A DNA stretch of 64,000 bases from positions 310,001 to 374,000 of the forward strand of contig QPFY01000002.1 in assembly GCA_003665825.1 (NCBI GenBank), given 5' to 3'. The position numbers were made by a program, and so were the translations under genes. Positions 12,408-24,108 of this stretch are shown piece by piece. Each line of letters opens with the position of its first letter. The stretch's first letter is position 1. The notes beneath the pieces were generated by a model. The model was not told the DNA's origin, made no database searches, and worked only from the letters and a program-made list of their open reading frames with translations. This DNA comes from Microbotryum silenes-acaulis (taxonomy: Eukaryota; Basidiomycota; Microbotryomycetes; Microbotryales; Microbotryaceae).

Positions 12408-14226
12408 CTACAAGATGTCTCTACCAAGGGCCACCGCTAAGACGATCGGCACCCATATCCCTACGGCTCCGAAAATACCACTCGAAACCCGACCAGCTGC
12501 TCCCGTGTATCCGATCTCGTACGCCGTCTGGTTGCCGATCACGTTACGGAACCAATCTTCGACCGTCTGATTGCCACCTACGGCTCTGAAATCGACCAGA
12601 ACCTCGGTACCCTCGCCTCCACGCTTGAGATAGTTGAAAAGCGAGACGGCTTGCAGATTGGGGAACCGGATAGCAGTGGTATTGGACGTCATTTGAACGA
12701 ACCAGGTGGCTTTGAGGTTGAGTTCGTCGTCAGACCGAGGGAAAGGGGGAGATTTCAAGGAAGGGGTATAGCGAGTTAAGTTGGGTAATGGCCCGGCAAT
12801 ATCCGTGTCGCCTGCAGGAACGGATTCCAAATCTCGGAGGTCAGATTGAGAAAGGGGGAGGAGCAGCGCACAACCCATTCGGGCCCTTGACTGACCGGCT
12901 TGATCGTAATAAGGGTCACTGTTGGGGAGCTCGTAATAGAATGGAGCGCTGGTCTCGGCGATCACGATTGGGATCGGACCGCTTAGCTTGAGGGGGTTCT
13001 TCGAGCCAGTGGATCCGTTCGCCGGCGTCATGAGGTCGTAGAAAGATTGGAACCCGTCCCGGAACATGTTGGTAGCCGAGGCCTGGTTGACCGACTTCTG
13101 ATAACCAAGAGAATAGTAGCTATCGAGGAAAATGTAGAGCGGCATGATAAGTAGGCTGTGCAGACTTATCTCGTACTCCGCGGAGCGCCAAAAACTGACC
13201 TGAGGCCCGCAATGTCGACATATGCTTCCCCGGGGAAATAAGGTATATAGCCTTGGGAAGAGTCGCTTACTGAGCCGGACCACACGTTGGGTGCCCAAAG
13301 CATGTATGTCTGCAGTTCATGGTCGTCATCGTGGGCTGAGAACGTTTGTCGTAGTCAATGAGTCGAGCTTCCAAACTTACCTCATTTGTTGCGGCGCGCA
13401 CTGCATTGGTGACATCGACCCAAATTTGACGATAGAGGTCTGGTTGTAAGCCATAGGCCATCCAACCACCGTTCTGGGGGGGTTGTCACAAGCAAGTCTC
13501 GGGGTAAGCCACCAGAGCCACTCGAGCACTGGCAGGCGCTGCAATTATTCTCCATTCATCGGCACGAAATGTTAACTGACCATTTCGAAGAGCAACCTCA
13601 AGTACACGACAATACCTTGCTGATTGACCTCCTTGGCCGTGGCAGCAATTTGCTGTGTCATCGCGGGCGCCCACGTATTCAACGATGCACCGTACAAGAA
13701 CGCCGGCGTGTACACGGCCTTGACGTTTCCTCGAACGATTCTTCGGACCTCGGGGAGATGGTACTCGACTTGCCGCATGTCATAGTTGCTAGGTGAGAGA
13801 TTGATGTAGTCGCCTATGATCGATACTCCGGCTCCTATAAGTGTGAACGGGTGAATGAAAGTATCAGTTGAGGTATGTTCGGTTCCGATGGACCTCCGAG
13901 GATCGGTGGATCCTTCGCTCGCTCGCCTCCACTTGACCTCGCGGATGCGACTAACCCAGTGCTCGATTGATATCGGTTGGTCCTTCGTGGGACCAGTCCG
14001 GTAATACTCCAATCGCTATCGGTCCTTGACGAATGCCATTCGAAGGAAGACCCGGTAGAGCACGGATCGGCTTGTAAGACTGAGCCGATACCAGCGCAGT
14101 GAGGTCGCAACTCAGCACGACGACCAAGACGACGATGACATAATGGCAGCAGGTCGTCGCAGGGAGAGCAGTGGGAACAGTGGGCAGAGTGACCAGCGAC
14201 CGTACTCGGTGACAAGGTGATAGCAT
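12408..14226 (-). CDS. GH26-like glycosidase, putatively secreted and GPI anchored
   Basis: Five exons close in phase (14226-13956, 13834-13581, 13473-13381, 13309-13200, 13119-12408), giving 479 aa. The N-terminus has a long hydrophobic signal-anchor (VIVVLVVVLSCDLTALVSAQ). The body follows the GH26-like (beta-mannanase-type TIM barrel) pattern: GAGVSIIGDYINLSP, VVYLRLLFEMNGGWMAYG with probable acid/base Glu174, TYMLWAPNVWSG, and PIVIAETSA with probable nucleophile Glu298. The C-terminus ends in a hydrophobic stretch (IFGAVGIWVPIVLAVAL) after small residues, as in GPI-attachment signals. The substrate cannot be told from sequence; cell-wall or mannan remodelling is inference. The exon 3/4 junction was chosen by phase and by continuity with TYMLWAPN. 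Confidence 0.8.
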
Positions 14227-14873
14227 CCAACACCGTCTCACGAGAAGTCACACGGATAACGCTCCACAATTTGTGTTCAAAGGAAGGGAGGGAGTCGCTC
14301 TCCGTGGCTATGCAAGGTCGAAGCGATGCCAAGACTCGAAGCGATCCTCGGCGTCCGCAGTGCGCATCGGCCCACCAGGCCTAGGGCTCCTCCGAGCCTC
14401 GGACCGCTGCGCTGATGATGTTAATGTCAGGTATCACACAGAAATGGGCCTTCACCTTGGATCACCCGTTCTAAGGGGTAAATCTTCATCCGATTTTTGG
14501 GATCTTGACACGATGACACCAAGGCGTTATGTTCGTCGGGCCTCGGCAATATGCACTCGTGACCTCACACGTGGACACGGCTCATCCCCTGCGAGAAATG
14601 GTTCCGGCGGATTCAGGCGGATTCGGGCACGCGGCGCCAAACGCGTTGACATCGAACTACGTATGCAGTCCATTGACACCATTCAAAGCGTGGTATGTAA
14701 ACGAGGGTATGTTGAAGTCCGAGCTATGAGCAGCACGCGAGTGGAATATCGACTTAGTAGAAAGAAGTAACGGGGGGAAAACTACCGTACGAGCACAAAG
14801 AGGGGGAATGTATGCCGAAGGGAGAAGAGTCTCCAGGAGAAAAGTTGAAGGTGGTGCGATCAAGCCGATTCTC
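14227..14873. other. Intergenic gap
   Basis: This holds the promoter of the leftward GH26-like gene and the 3' end of the leftward secreted K/H-rich gene. Short open frames on the plus strand have no supporting features. No RNA gene or repeat was noticed. Confidence 0.5.
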
Positions 14874-15724
14874 TCAAGCCACGGGATGGTGCTTCTTGTG
14901 CTCCTTGTCGTGCTTCTTGTGCGAGTCCTTGTCGTGCTTCTTGTGATGCTCCTTGTCGGCCGTCTTGGGGTGCTTCCTAGGCTCATGGAAAGACCGAGTC
15001 ATCAATAAAAGTGAATTCGTAGCCGAGAAACAATGGTGAAGAGTAAAGATACTTACTTGCTCTTCTTGACAAAGGTCGCGGGTTTGGCGGGTTTGGGGTC
15101 GTTGACCTTAGACTTGACCCCAGAAGCTTTGCGATAACCGCGGCGGACCAGGTTAACCTCAGCGTCAACCTCAGCGCCAACCTCAGCGTCAAGAACGCCG
15201 TTCGAGTCCACGTCGTCCTCGTCTTGACGCTTGTGAAGACCGGGAATAAGAGACTCGAGTCCCGCGTCCTGGGGAAGGACACCACCAACACCGGGTCCGG
15301 TAGCACCGGTGTCAGGCGTGGCGGCGTTGTCATCGGGTGTGACGTCGTTGAGTGCAGATGGGAGGCTCTTAACGGGAATGGCAGGGTTGGGAACGGGAAC
15401 GAAGTCGTCGAGCCCTCGCTTGACCTTGTCCGTGATAGGCCCGCCGCCGCCGCCGAGACCGCCGATGATGGGGATGTTGCCGACGATGCCCGTAACAGGG
15501 TTGGTAATTCCGTCCGTAACACCGCGTTCGCCGAGGTTGGAGGCCGCACTGGAACGTGTAAGGAAGCATACAATGGTACGTATTGATGGGTGGGTCAGTC
15601 ACGGTAGTAGGGCGGGGGTAAGCGGTGCACGTCACCGATAGGAGGCAACGTACGCCGGGGACTGGAGGGCGTGCGCAGCCGAGGCAGCTACGATGAGCAC
15701 CGAGAGCGACTTGAGCATGAGCAT
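14874..15724 (-). CDS. Secreted protein with dibasic sites and Lys/His-rich tail
   Basis: Three exons close in phase (15724-15654, 15548-15057, 14976-14874), giving 221 aa. No family is recognised. The N-terminus is a classic signal peptide (MLMLKSLSVLIVAASAAHA). Mature residues 40-62 are Gly-rich and hydrophobic (GNIPIIGGLGGGGG). Dibasic Kex2-type sites occur at VKR (67-68), HKR (130-131) and VRR (159-160), which would release pieces of roughly 30-60 residues. Residues 145-156 are a short tandem (AEV three times). The last 38 residues are nearly all K, H and D, with HKKHDK repeated. The layout suggests a processed secreted precursor or a metal- or polyanion-binding wall protein; both ideas are inference. 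Confidence 0.75.
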
Positions 15725-16758
15725 TTCGTGGAAGTGTTCGTTGGAAGGTGTGAAAAGTGTGTCCGGTAGTTATGGAAGATGGGCAGATTCCACGACAGAG
15801 ATGTGTGGGCAGGAGGGATAGAGTGGAAAAGGTGCGAGAAGACCACTTTTAGAGGGCGGGGCGATTCCGGGGCGGATGATCAGCCGTCGATCACACACAA
15901 GATGGCGCGGCTAGCTTGACCGAGCTGAAACAAGACTTAGGGCGATGCACCTATGACTTGAATTGTTCAGTCCCTAGTTCGTCTCCAGGGCCCCGCTCGG
16001 TGATTCCAAGTGCGTTTTCCGGATTGGCGCTCTTTTAGCACTTGCGTACTCAGGGGCGAGGGGCCCTCGCGTCGAGTTCAGCTGAACAAGACTAGTCGGA
16101 GTTCATGATGCAAAAACTTTTACTTAGATGCCGACAGCTAACACGGCCCACACCGACGTCTCCGGGATGTTCCGAGTGGCCGTGCTGGCAATCCGCATGC
16201 ACAGACGTATGATCTCCATAGTACTGGCCAGTCGAACATCATCCTGATTAGTGACCACCCCCACCTCGCGGGCTGTTCATCACCCCTCGAGTCGGCGTGT
16301 GATCGAAAGCGCTCACTAATGGCCAGCAGGCGTGGCAGACAGGAGAGAGGGGAGGAGACCCTCATTTCGATAGCACGTCACAGGAGAGGAGATCACTCAG
16401 CTGAGTTAAAGGTAGCAAGATTGAAGCTACCGCACCTCACCACGCCGTGTCGATCAGTAGCCTGGAGGCCAACCTGCACCTAGTACTAGGTAGGTACGTC
16501 ACTTTTCAACATCTTCGGTCATTAAGCACGGGGCATTTTTAGTGGCACCGATCATGCATCGTGTGAGACCGCTTTTGGTATTTTCGATGTGCCCTCTCTT
16601 AGTCCAAAGCTCGGACGTGTTGTAATGTAGCATGGCAAGAGGACAGTACGAACTGAAACAGAGTATGTATGAGAAGGTAGGAGTTGAATAAGCTGAATAA
16701 GCGCCACCGAGAAGACCGCAGCGGCGAAGCTGTCAGAAAAAGGCGCTAGCGAAATCGT
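15725..16758. other. Intergenic gap of 1 kb with a 14-bp perfect palindrome
   Basis: This holds the promoter of the secreted K/H-rich gene on one side and the 3' region of the V-ATPase gene on the other. A 14-bp perfect palindrome ACCTAGTACTAGGT lies at 16478-16491, followed by TAGGTACG. No coding frame is convincing. Confidence 0.55.
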
Positions 16759-18051
16759 CTAAAATGTCGGGATGTAGTCGTTGATCCGGTCCTTGGCGTT
16801 CTGAGCAATGCACTCGGCGATCCAGGTCAAGCTACGGATCTCTTGCTCCTTGAGCTTGAAGAAGCTGTAGAAGAGTCCGTATTGGAACTGCTGCATGAAC
16901 GCGAGCTTGTTCAAGCCGACCTCGTGCTGGAAAAAGTGGTCCTCGAGCGAGGCTGCGCCGTCGGATGCTCCACCATTCCCTCCTGCCCTGGACTGTGTCG
17001 AGTCGAGGAATGAGCGGTACTCGACGACGGAGTCCAAAACGGTCTTGACTTGGTCGGCATCGTCGGCTTTAGCCAATGTCGTCGTGCCTTCGGGATACAA
17101 TCGGCCCAACGATGGGAACAGCTTGGCGCGCTGGTCCTTCGTCAAGGATGTGCCGAACGAGTTGATCGTGATGTTGAGACTTCGTCGGTCGGCTTCGAAC
17201 GAGAGGATCGGCGACATGATGTCGGACGTTGGCGATCCCAACGACAAGATGAACGAGTGGAAGTCCTCGAGGTAAGCTTTGTACAACTGTGGCGACGCGA
17301 GTGATCGTTAGAAGCTGAGCGGATAACCACATTAAGGGTCCAAAGTGAGCTCACGGTGTTGCGAACAATTTCGATGTTGAGCTCGTCGAGATCCTGGGCG
17401 CTGAGGCAATCTCGGAAATAGGGAGCTGTCAAGGAGGAAGCACGGCGCTTCGGTCAGTGTGGGCGGGTCGAAGGCTTATTCGGACCAGATCAACGGGAAA
17501 ACTCACCCAAGGGTGTCTCCACCATGACGGTCGAGTAGAGCTCTTCGACGTTGGTAGCGACGCACAGGGCCGGCATGGTGTCGAACACGCCGAGCGGGTG
17601 ACATCGCTCGAGCAGATCGTGGGTGTCCCGCTCGTGCAAGGTGCCCGAGATGAGCAGCACGACGTTGTCGATCATATAGGCGTAGGTCATGTAGTCGAGG
17701 AAGGTGGTCAAGGGTGCGACAGCGTTGGACTTGATGTAATTGAACTCCTCCACGAGTCGCTGGGTCGCCTTCTCGGCGATGGTCGAGGTCGAGATCGGGG
17801 GCGTCTCATTGGCCAGAAAGTTGCCGTAATCGGTGGCAGAGAGCTGCATGCGGAAGTCTGTGCGGGCGAAGCGTGCATTAAGACCAGATGAAATATACCG
17901 GGATAGAGATGGCATTGCGGGTGGACTGACCATCGAGGGTCTCGCATTGGGTTAGGTTGGAGTACTGCGTTTGGGTCAACAGCCCAGCCTTGAAGCCTCG
18001 GATGATGCCTTCGAGGTAGCCCGAGTGCGAGTTGAAGAAGAGAGCCTCCAT
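16759..18051 (-). CDS. VMA6: V-type ATPase V0 subunit d
   Basis: Four exons close in phase (18051-17931, 17857-17507, 17425-17355, 17286-16759), giving 356 aa, the usual length for the family. The protein matches subunit d throughout: [19 protein letters not shown] at the start, [20 protein letters not shown], a central [33 protein letters not shown], and the C-terminal [20 protein letters not shown]. In known V-ATPases this soluble subunit caps the c-ring and couples V1 to V0, so it acts in acidifying vacuoles and Golgi. The start is the only ATG giving the conserved N-terminus. Phe/Tyr-rich [16 protein letters not shown] is intact and no key element appears lost. Confidence 0.96.
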
Positions 18052-18978
18052 GTCGTGTGAACGATGTTGGGGGTTGGACAAGGATGTGCGAGGCGGAGGT
18101 GGTCTTTGATCCCGCAAGGCGATGAGTACGCCGGCAAGGTAACAAAGCTGTGAGCTGGAAGCGATAGAAGGGAGGTATTCCACGAGTCAGTATACTGTGC
18201 AGTCAATCCGAGGGCAGGTACGGGCTGTAACACAGCAAGACGGAACATCGGCGGCCGGGGTAGCCGATCAGGACGAAGGGTGAGCCCCGTGTCACCCACG
18301 ACGGCACTACTCCAATTCCCGCTTGCTGTGGCCTCGTCCCCCGCCATCGTCACAGAGAAAGCATTCTCATGATGGCTTCACGTGGTCCAGGACCATCACA
18401 GTCAGCGCATCATGACACTGACCTGTAGCTGAGCCGAGTGAAGGCGTAAGCTGGCGCGCGACGGAGTGGTGCGATACCACGCTACAGACGTCGTCTGGAG
18501 AGAGCCGGTTGGTTGAGGAGTTGACCGTCAGAATGGTACTGGGTCGATGCGCTGTAGTGTGAGTCGTGAGTTGGAGGGGCGGCTGAAGCCAGAGCGAGGG
18601 CCAAGCGCCGCCGGCAGCCGAAAGGCGGAGGTGGTCTCTCGCACGGACCCACACCTGCGACGCGCCGATCGGAAGCGATTTGAACGTCGTTTAAGCTGGG
18701 GGTCTCAAGGCTTGGAAAATGTCGCCTCATATGTCGCGTCACATCTAGCTTCCATGGTATCAATGGTATCGTTATGCTGATAATACATTAAAACTATAGC
18801 ACCATACATCCCCCCTTCTATCATTTCCAGAACAAGATACACATCCTAGGATACTGCGAATTTGCTAGCACAACTATATCGAACATGCCTTCCCAGAAAA
18901 GAACCCCCCGAAGACAATCCGTATTTCTAAGTCTAGATATGTATGTGGTATAGTATGTACAACAGGTCGTAACGCTTT
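18052..18978. other. Intergenic gap
   Basis: This holds the promoter of the V-ATPase subunit d gene (right-hand side) and the 3' end of the GT92-like gene. The left flank of that 3' end, near 18775-18800, is AT rich (TGATAATACATTAAAACTATAG). Open frames on the minus strand lack a plausible start or domain. No RNA gene was seen. Confidence 0.5.
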
Positions 18979-21900
18979 TCACCTTTGCTCGACCATGACG
19001 TAACCCTTTCGTGGCCTCCTCGACCGCTCCTTCCTTCTTTCGACCAAGTAGAACGCCACCACGGCCCCGACCGCTACGAGCGTCAGACCGTATGGGTTCG
19101 CCGCAATCGCTTGACCCAACCTGCCACCCATCCCTGGCTCGACCCAATCGACCATCTCGTCATTCGCATACGGAATTTCTACTTCGTAAGTTGAAGGAGG
19201 CTCGCTTGGGAAGTCCGTGTCTTCTAGCCTTGTTTCGGGCGGCATCTCTGGATCCCAAGTTTCCGGCGCAGGAGGAGCATCTTGGTGCTCGTTCGAAGGC
19301 GGCGCTTGCGACCACTCGGCTTGGTCGGCCGTGCCCTCAAAGCCGGCCGAAACCATCCCGACTTGGCCCTGATCGACACCAGAGTCATCAAACTCGACGT
19401 TCACCGTCACCGGTTGCTTAGCGGGCTTGGGCACCGCTTTCGCCGGTCGATGCTTGGCGGGGATCGGCTTCGGCGGCTTGACTTGGAATGTTGGCTTGGC
19501 CGGGATCACGACAGGTTCAAGTCGCGGCTTAGTAGGTGCCTCGGCACGATCCTGTAAGATCCATTTGAGCGACTGCTCCATGATGGTGACCATACTCCAG
19601 TCCTCCTGAAACTTGTGGCTGCGGCAAGCGCCCAGGATCACCTTAGCATAGACCCGTCGCGAAGCCGCCGAGTTCAACAAGGACGTGGGCATCTCGGTCA
19701 AGTCTTTGGTGATCTCGAAAATGTCCACCGTATGGTTCCAGTCGACTCGGTAATGACGTAGCGCACCACTCGCGAATTCGAGGTCGGGATCGGTCGGTCG
19801 AGCCAATTGCGGGCCCCTGTCGGCGACCATCTTGGGCAGAGGCACGGGAATCGCGTGCGAGCCAAAGGCATGCAAGATCGCTTGCGCGCAGATGCGACGT
19901 TGCCTTGTGGTTTTACCAGGAGCAGTGCAACCGCTGAACCCGAGCGAATAGTCACCGTAGCCAAGTACGGTCGTGTGCGTCCCGTCGAGGAAGTAAGCCC
20001 TGTGTCCCAGCGTGCGGTATTAGCCGATTGTGCACGGTATCACGGTCCCAAGCCATGGCCCGGAATAAACTCACCAAGGGTCCAGGATCTTTTTCGAGCG
20101 TTGGCCATAATTCATATACGGTGATGAGATCGATGTAGAGAAAGCCGTGGGAACGCTCACACCCGGTTGCTTCCAATCCCACTTGCCGTAGGTATCCATC
20201 ACCTCGTCGAGCACGGCCGAGCTGGGAGGAAGCCCGCGCGAACGACACCATTCTTGGCCAAACGAATGCGAGAACAGAATTGCACTGGGCAGCAGTCCCT
20301 GCGTTGCCTCCTCGAAGTCGATCTTGAGGCGAGAGATCGTTCGTGGGTGAAGAATGTAGTGCCAATGGCCTTGCGGGTCCCACGTGTGCTGCGGCACCTC
20401 ACGAAGCCAATCTCGGAAGGGGAGCATCGCCGTCTCGGGATCGGCGTCTCGAGGAGGGGCCGACCACGTCGATTGGCCTGAGGGCTGCAGGACAAAGTAC
20501 TCGTCCCAGTCGATAGTCGAGACCCACCGCACGCCATCGGCCATCGCGCGCATGTGGCAATCTTGTCCAGCAATGCTCTGACCCCAATACCAGATGCTGT
20601 TCGCGACGCGGAGGATTTAGGGAAGGGGTAGGGGTTAGCTACGGCCTGCGGGAGATCTCTGCTCTATACCCGTGGTCACTGACCCTACGGTAGGATGGTC
20701 TCCATCGTCAGCCACACCCAGGAGCTCTTCGCGCTGCGGGTCCAAGACGTTGATCCCCCGAACGTTCCACTCGCTCGGGTCGACGGCAAAGTCGTGGTTC
20801 ATATGCGTATGGCCAGTCCTCGCCTTTGCGGCCCATTCTTGAGGAATCCCCCATCGAATCGGCACAAAGTCAGGGTCGGTCGCTGCGAGCTCTCGCACGA
20901 CCGCCAGCGTGATCGGTCCCGGGTCCAAGAGGTAGGCGTAGACCTTGGTAAAGCCGAGCGATCTTTGGTACTGCGCCATCGCCGTCCGACATCATCGCCC
21001 ATAGAGATCGCGGTCAGCATGCAAGGCGACGATGCACACTCACTGACACACGATACTTGCAACTCACACTGAGGTGGTCCCGCAGCACGGGGGCGTACAG
21101 CTCGCCGTGTAGAGGAGCAATGCAGATCGCGCCTGGTCCTCGACCGGAGCGGTGCTTTTCCACGTCCAATGGGGCGATGGACCGCACGTGCATGAAGACG
21201 TCAGCGGTAGGGGATTGATCGATTGGCGTGAGGGTTGCGAAGCTGAAGAGGACGAAGGTGGATAGTCAGCATCTCTTGCGAGCCAAGCCCGCGCGCAGTC
21301 TAGCGAAACGACGGTCGCAAGAGAACTCACATTTCAGCCTCTTGCCAGTTTATAGCACGATATGTCTCCTCGGGGATCATAGCTAGGGAGCAGACAAACT
21401 GGGCTTGCGAGAGAGTCATATATCTATGGAATTGAAGGTTGTGCGCATGCGTCAGTCCGCATGCTATGAAGCACGAGCAGGGGAGGGTCGCTCTTGATCG
21501 ACTCACTGGTGTCGTCGCGAGTGGGCAATCATAGCTGTGACCTTGCCGTGGCCGGCGTAGGAGGTACCATCATACGCCCGCACAAAGATTGAGCATTCCA
21601 CGATCCCCTCCGGATAGGTGAGCGTCTTTTGGGTATTTACGATTTCGACCCCGTTCAGCACGCCATGAATCATGATCTCGTGCCTTTCGCCCATCACCAG
21701 CGGCCTCGGATCGAGGAAGGCCGAGACGAGGTGTACGCGGTCGTAAGGGGCCGGGGTGTTGGCTTCGAGTAGATGATGCAGAAAAACTGGTGCAAGTGTG
21801 TTGGAACTCCGGAGCGTCTTGGAGTCGATGGCGTCGTAATCGGCCCAGGCTGGCGAGTCGTCCAGCACCTCCTGCCTTTGCGTGAGTGGTCTAACCGGAG

Positions 21901-22318
21901 TGCCGATCGCGGTAGCGGGCTCGATCAGGGGCGCGTTGAGCGAAGGCCGATCCGTCGCGTCGCGTTTCGCCAGAGCCGGAGGCACATGCTTTGACGGCCG
22001 CCGGTCGAGAAGGGCCGGAGGATGAAGCAGCGATAAAGCACACACGGAGCAAATGACGAGTATGAGAATGTAGATCCGGTAATCGAAGTGCCACCAGTGT
22101 CGCCCATGCTTGCTCTCGCCGGACGCGAAGACCGCCGCCGTCTCGCCGTCAAGCTCGTTGAAGGAGCAAGTCCAATGACTCGGGTCGTGAGCCGGCCGCT
22201 GCTTGTTGGTGCCCACGTCGGATTCCACGGCTGGAGTCGAGTGTACCGAGATACCGTGATTGCCGTCCGCGTCGCGTGAGGCCTTGGGAGTTGTTGCGGC
22301 GAGTGATAGCGCCGTCAT
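18979..22318 (-). CDS. GT92-like (DUF23-type) membrane glycosyltransferase
   Basis: Six exons close in phase (22318-21507, 21423-21331, 21242-21068, 20970-20684, 20596-20075, 19999-18979), giving 969 aa. There is one N-terminal span (YILILVICSVCALSLL, ~80) and a second near the C-terminus (LTLVAVGAVVAFYLV, ~935) followed by a basic tail. The lumenal region follows the GT92 layout: HGELYAPVLRDHL, YQRSLGFTKVYAYLLD, YWGQSIAGQDC, then VSTIDWDEYF (~483-487), the acidic metal/nucleotide-sugar motif. The region after ~660 is Pro/Lys rich and probably a spacer. Family members transfer galactose-type sugars to glycans in other eukaryotes; the substrate here is unknown. The second membrane span is unusual for the family. 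The exon 4 donor was chosen as GTCAGT because it restores phase. Confidence 0.85.
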
Positions 22319-24108
22319 TCCGAGCGATCGCTCGAATGATTTCAGGGCGGCTTCGGGACGGGGGCCTTGTTTTGGTGTTTGTTGTGGTCGGACACAGAGA
22401 GTAGGAGCTCAATACATCGGCACAAGGAGTTGTCGGTAGGAGCGCGGTTGAGGCGGATGGGAGGCGATCGATTGCTGAAACGAAAAACAAAAAAGTGTCA
22501 TCACTCATCTATAGCCTACGAGTGTGTATGGCCTTGCAGATCACGACGGGAGGAGGTTATTTCAAGACTCCCTACTCCCGAGCCCCGGCTCGGTATGCGG
22601 CGGTGCCCGTCCTCCCCGCCCTGACCATCCCAGTCCCTCGGTCCCTCGGCCCCCGCGGTCCTCATTCGCGCGTCGCTTTTTCCCGAGGTTTCGGTTTCAT
22701 TCGATCTATGACACGGTCCACGTCCCTAAAATATTGTTTTATTTATTTTCTTTCGGACAAATGAAGGAAATGAATAAACCTGTCCTATTTGCTTTATAGG
22801 CAACTAGTTGCAAGTTGCCGTCAGCCAGGTAAAACCTACCTACCGCTTGTGTGAGGCTACTCTGAAGTAAATCTCTCCGGCGGGAAACTTGAAATGGGAC
22901 TGGTAAGAAATGATAAGATGGCGCTTGTTTATCAGAGAGGAGTCGAGACTCGAGAGCCAGCGGATGCCTGGTCTCTTACGTCATGCCAATCGACATGAGC
23001 TAACAAGCATTGAATTCCTATTGCCAACTAGTTAGCTGTCCACAAAATGCGGTGCACGATGAACAAAGAGCTCTGGTTTTTTCACACTGGTGCGAATCGA
23101 CCTTCAGCGGGTACGTTCGGAACGCCGCTACGACCTTGCAGTGCGATGCAGGCTGTCTCGCTGGGGCACGCGTGCGCGCCACGGCCGACAGCCCGAACTC
23201 TGATTCATTTGTTGGGGCCGGCGATTGGCAGACGCGTGTCGACGACGTGGTGTGGGAAGTGGCACTAGTGTGGCGCCCTCCTGCGCGGATATACGGTACC
23301 CATCTACTATCTATCGGTAGGAAATTGAATTCAAACGCCCTTTTAGCATTTGGGATTTGCCAGGGGAAGTGGCCGACGGGAACATGTGACGACGCGGAAC
23401 CACGAACGTCCATCTCAGCGAAGTCCGGACGCCCGTATCCATCAGGTCCGGGAAATGTGCGCTTGCCGTGTAACTAATGTCAGCGCGTCTGCCTCATCCA
23501 AAAATTAAGAACAAAAAATGTCTGATAATGCAAGCGTTGTGCTCGGACGGTGTGCTGACTTCGAAAAGGTCCTGCTTTACCTCGCGAGCAGCCGGCGGCG
23601 GGCTCGCGTGCTTTGACGCGGGCGCTAACGAATCAAAGCCGAGACTGTGATACGTCTAAGAGAGCATGAGATGCATGGTTTCCAGAGTCCAGCCGAGAAG
23701 CCGTGTGACTATGCAAAATCTATCGCTTTGGGCAGACTCCCTATTCTTTGGCACTCTTGCGCATGAAACACAATCGAACTTGGCCAGAGCATGTGACAAG
23801 CGAGATTATCTCAACCACCATACTTTGCCTTGAACAGAGGCCACAAGATTTGTCGGAGCTCAGCAATCGCCTCGGTGCCGTCGTGGGCATCGAGCGATCT
23901 CAGACCATGGCCGACATGCAACAAGCTCGCAGAAGCAGACAATGATTGAGCTTGAGTTTTGATTTAAACCGTAAGATATGTTTGACATACTAGACCTCCA
24001 CAAGTAGGACGTGTAGAAGCAGGGTCTGTTTGAGCGAACGGAGGGACGGGGTAACCCGGGAGATCACCCGAGTGCATTCGCCCCAGGGCGGCGCGGAAAA
24101 AAGGATAC
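22319..24108. other. Long gene-poor gap (1.8 kb)
   Basis: This holds the promoter of the GT92-like gene and the 3' region of the cysteine-rich secreted gene. An AT-rich stretch (TTTTATTTATTTTCTTT, ~22735) is followed by nested inverted repeats at 22799-22819 (GGCAAC...GTTGCC with the 12-bp palindrome GCAACTAGTTGC inside). AACCTACCTACC occurs near 22837. A 155-codon open frame at 23010-23477 has no ATG start and is not supported. Confidence 0.5.

Noticed and set aside
23010..23477. 155-codon plus-strand frame in the 22-24 kb gap
   Set aside because: Starts with TTG, has no recognisable domain or splice context.
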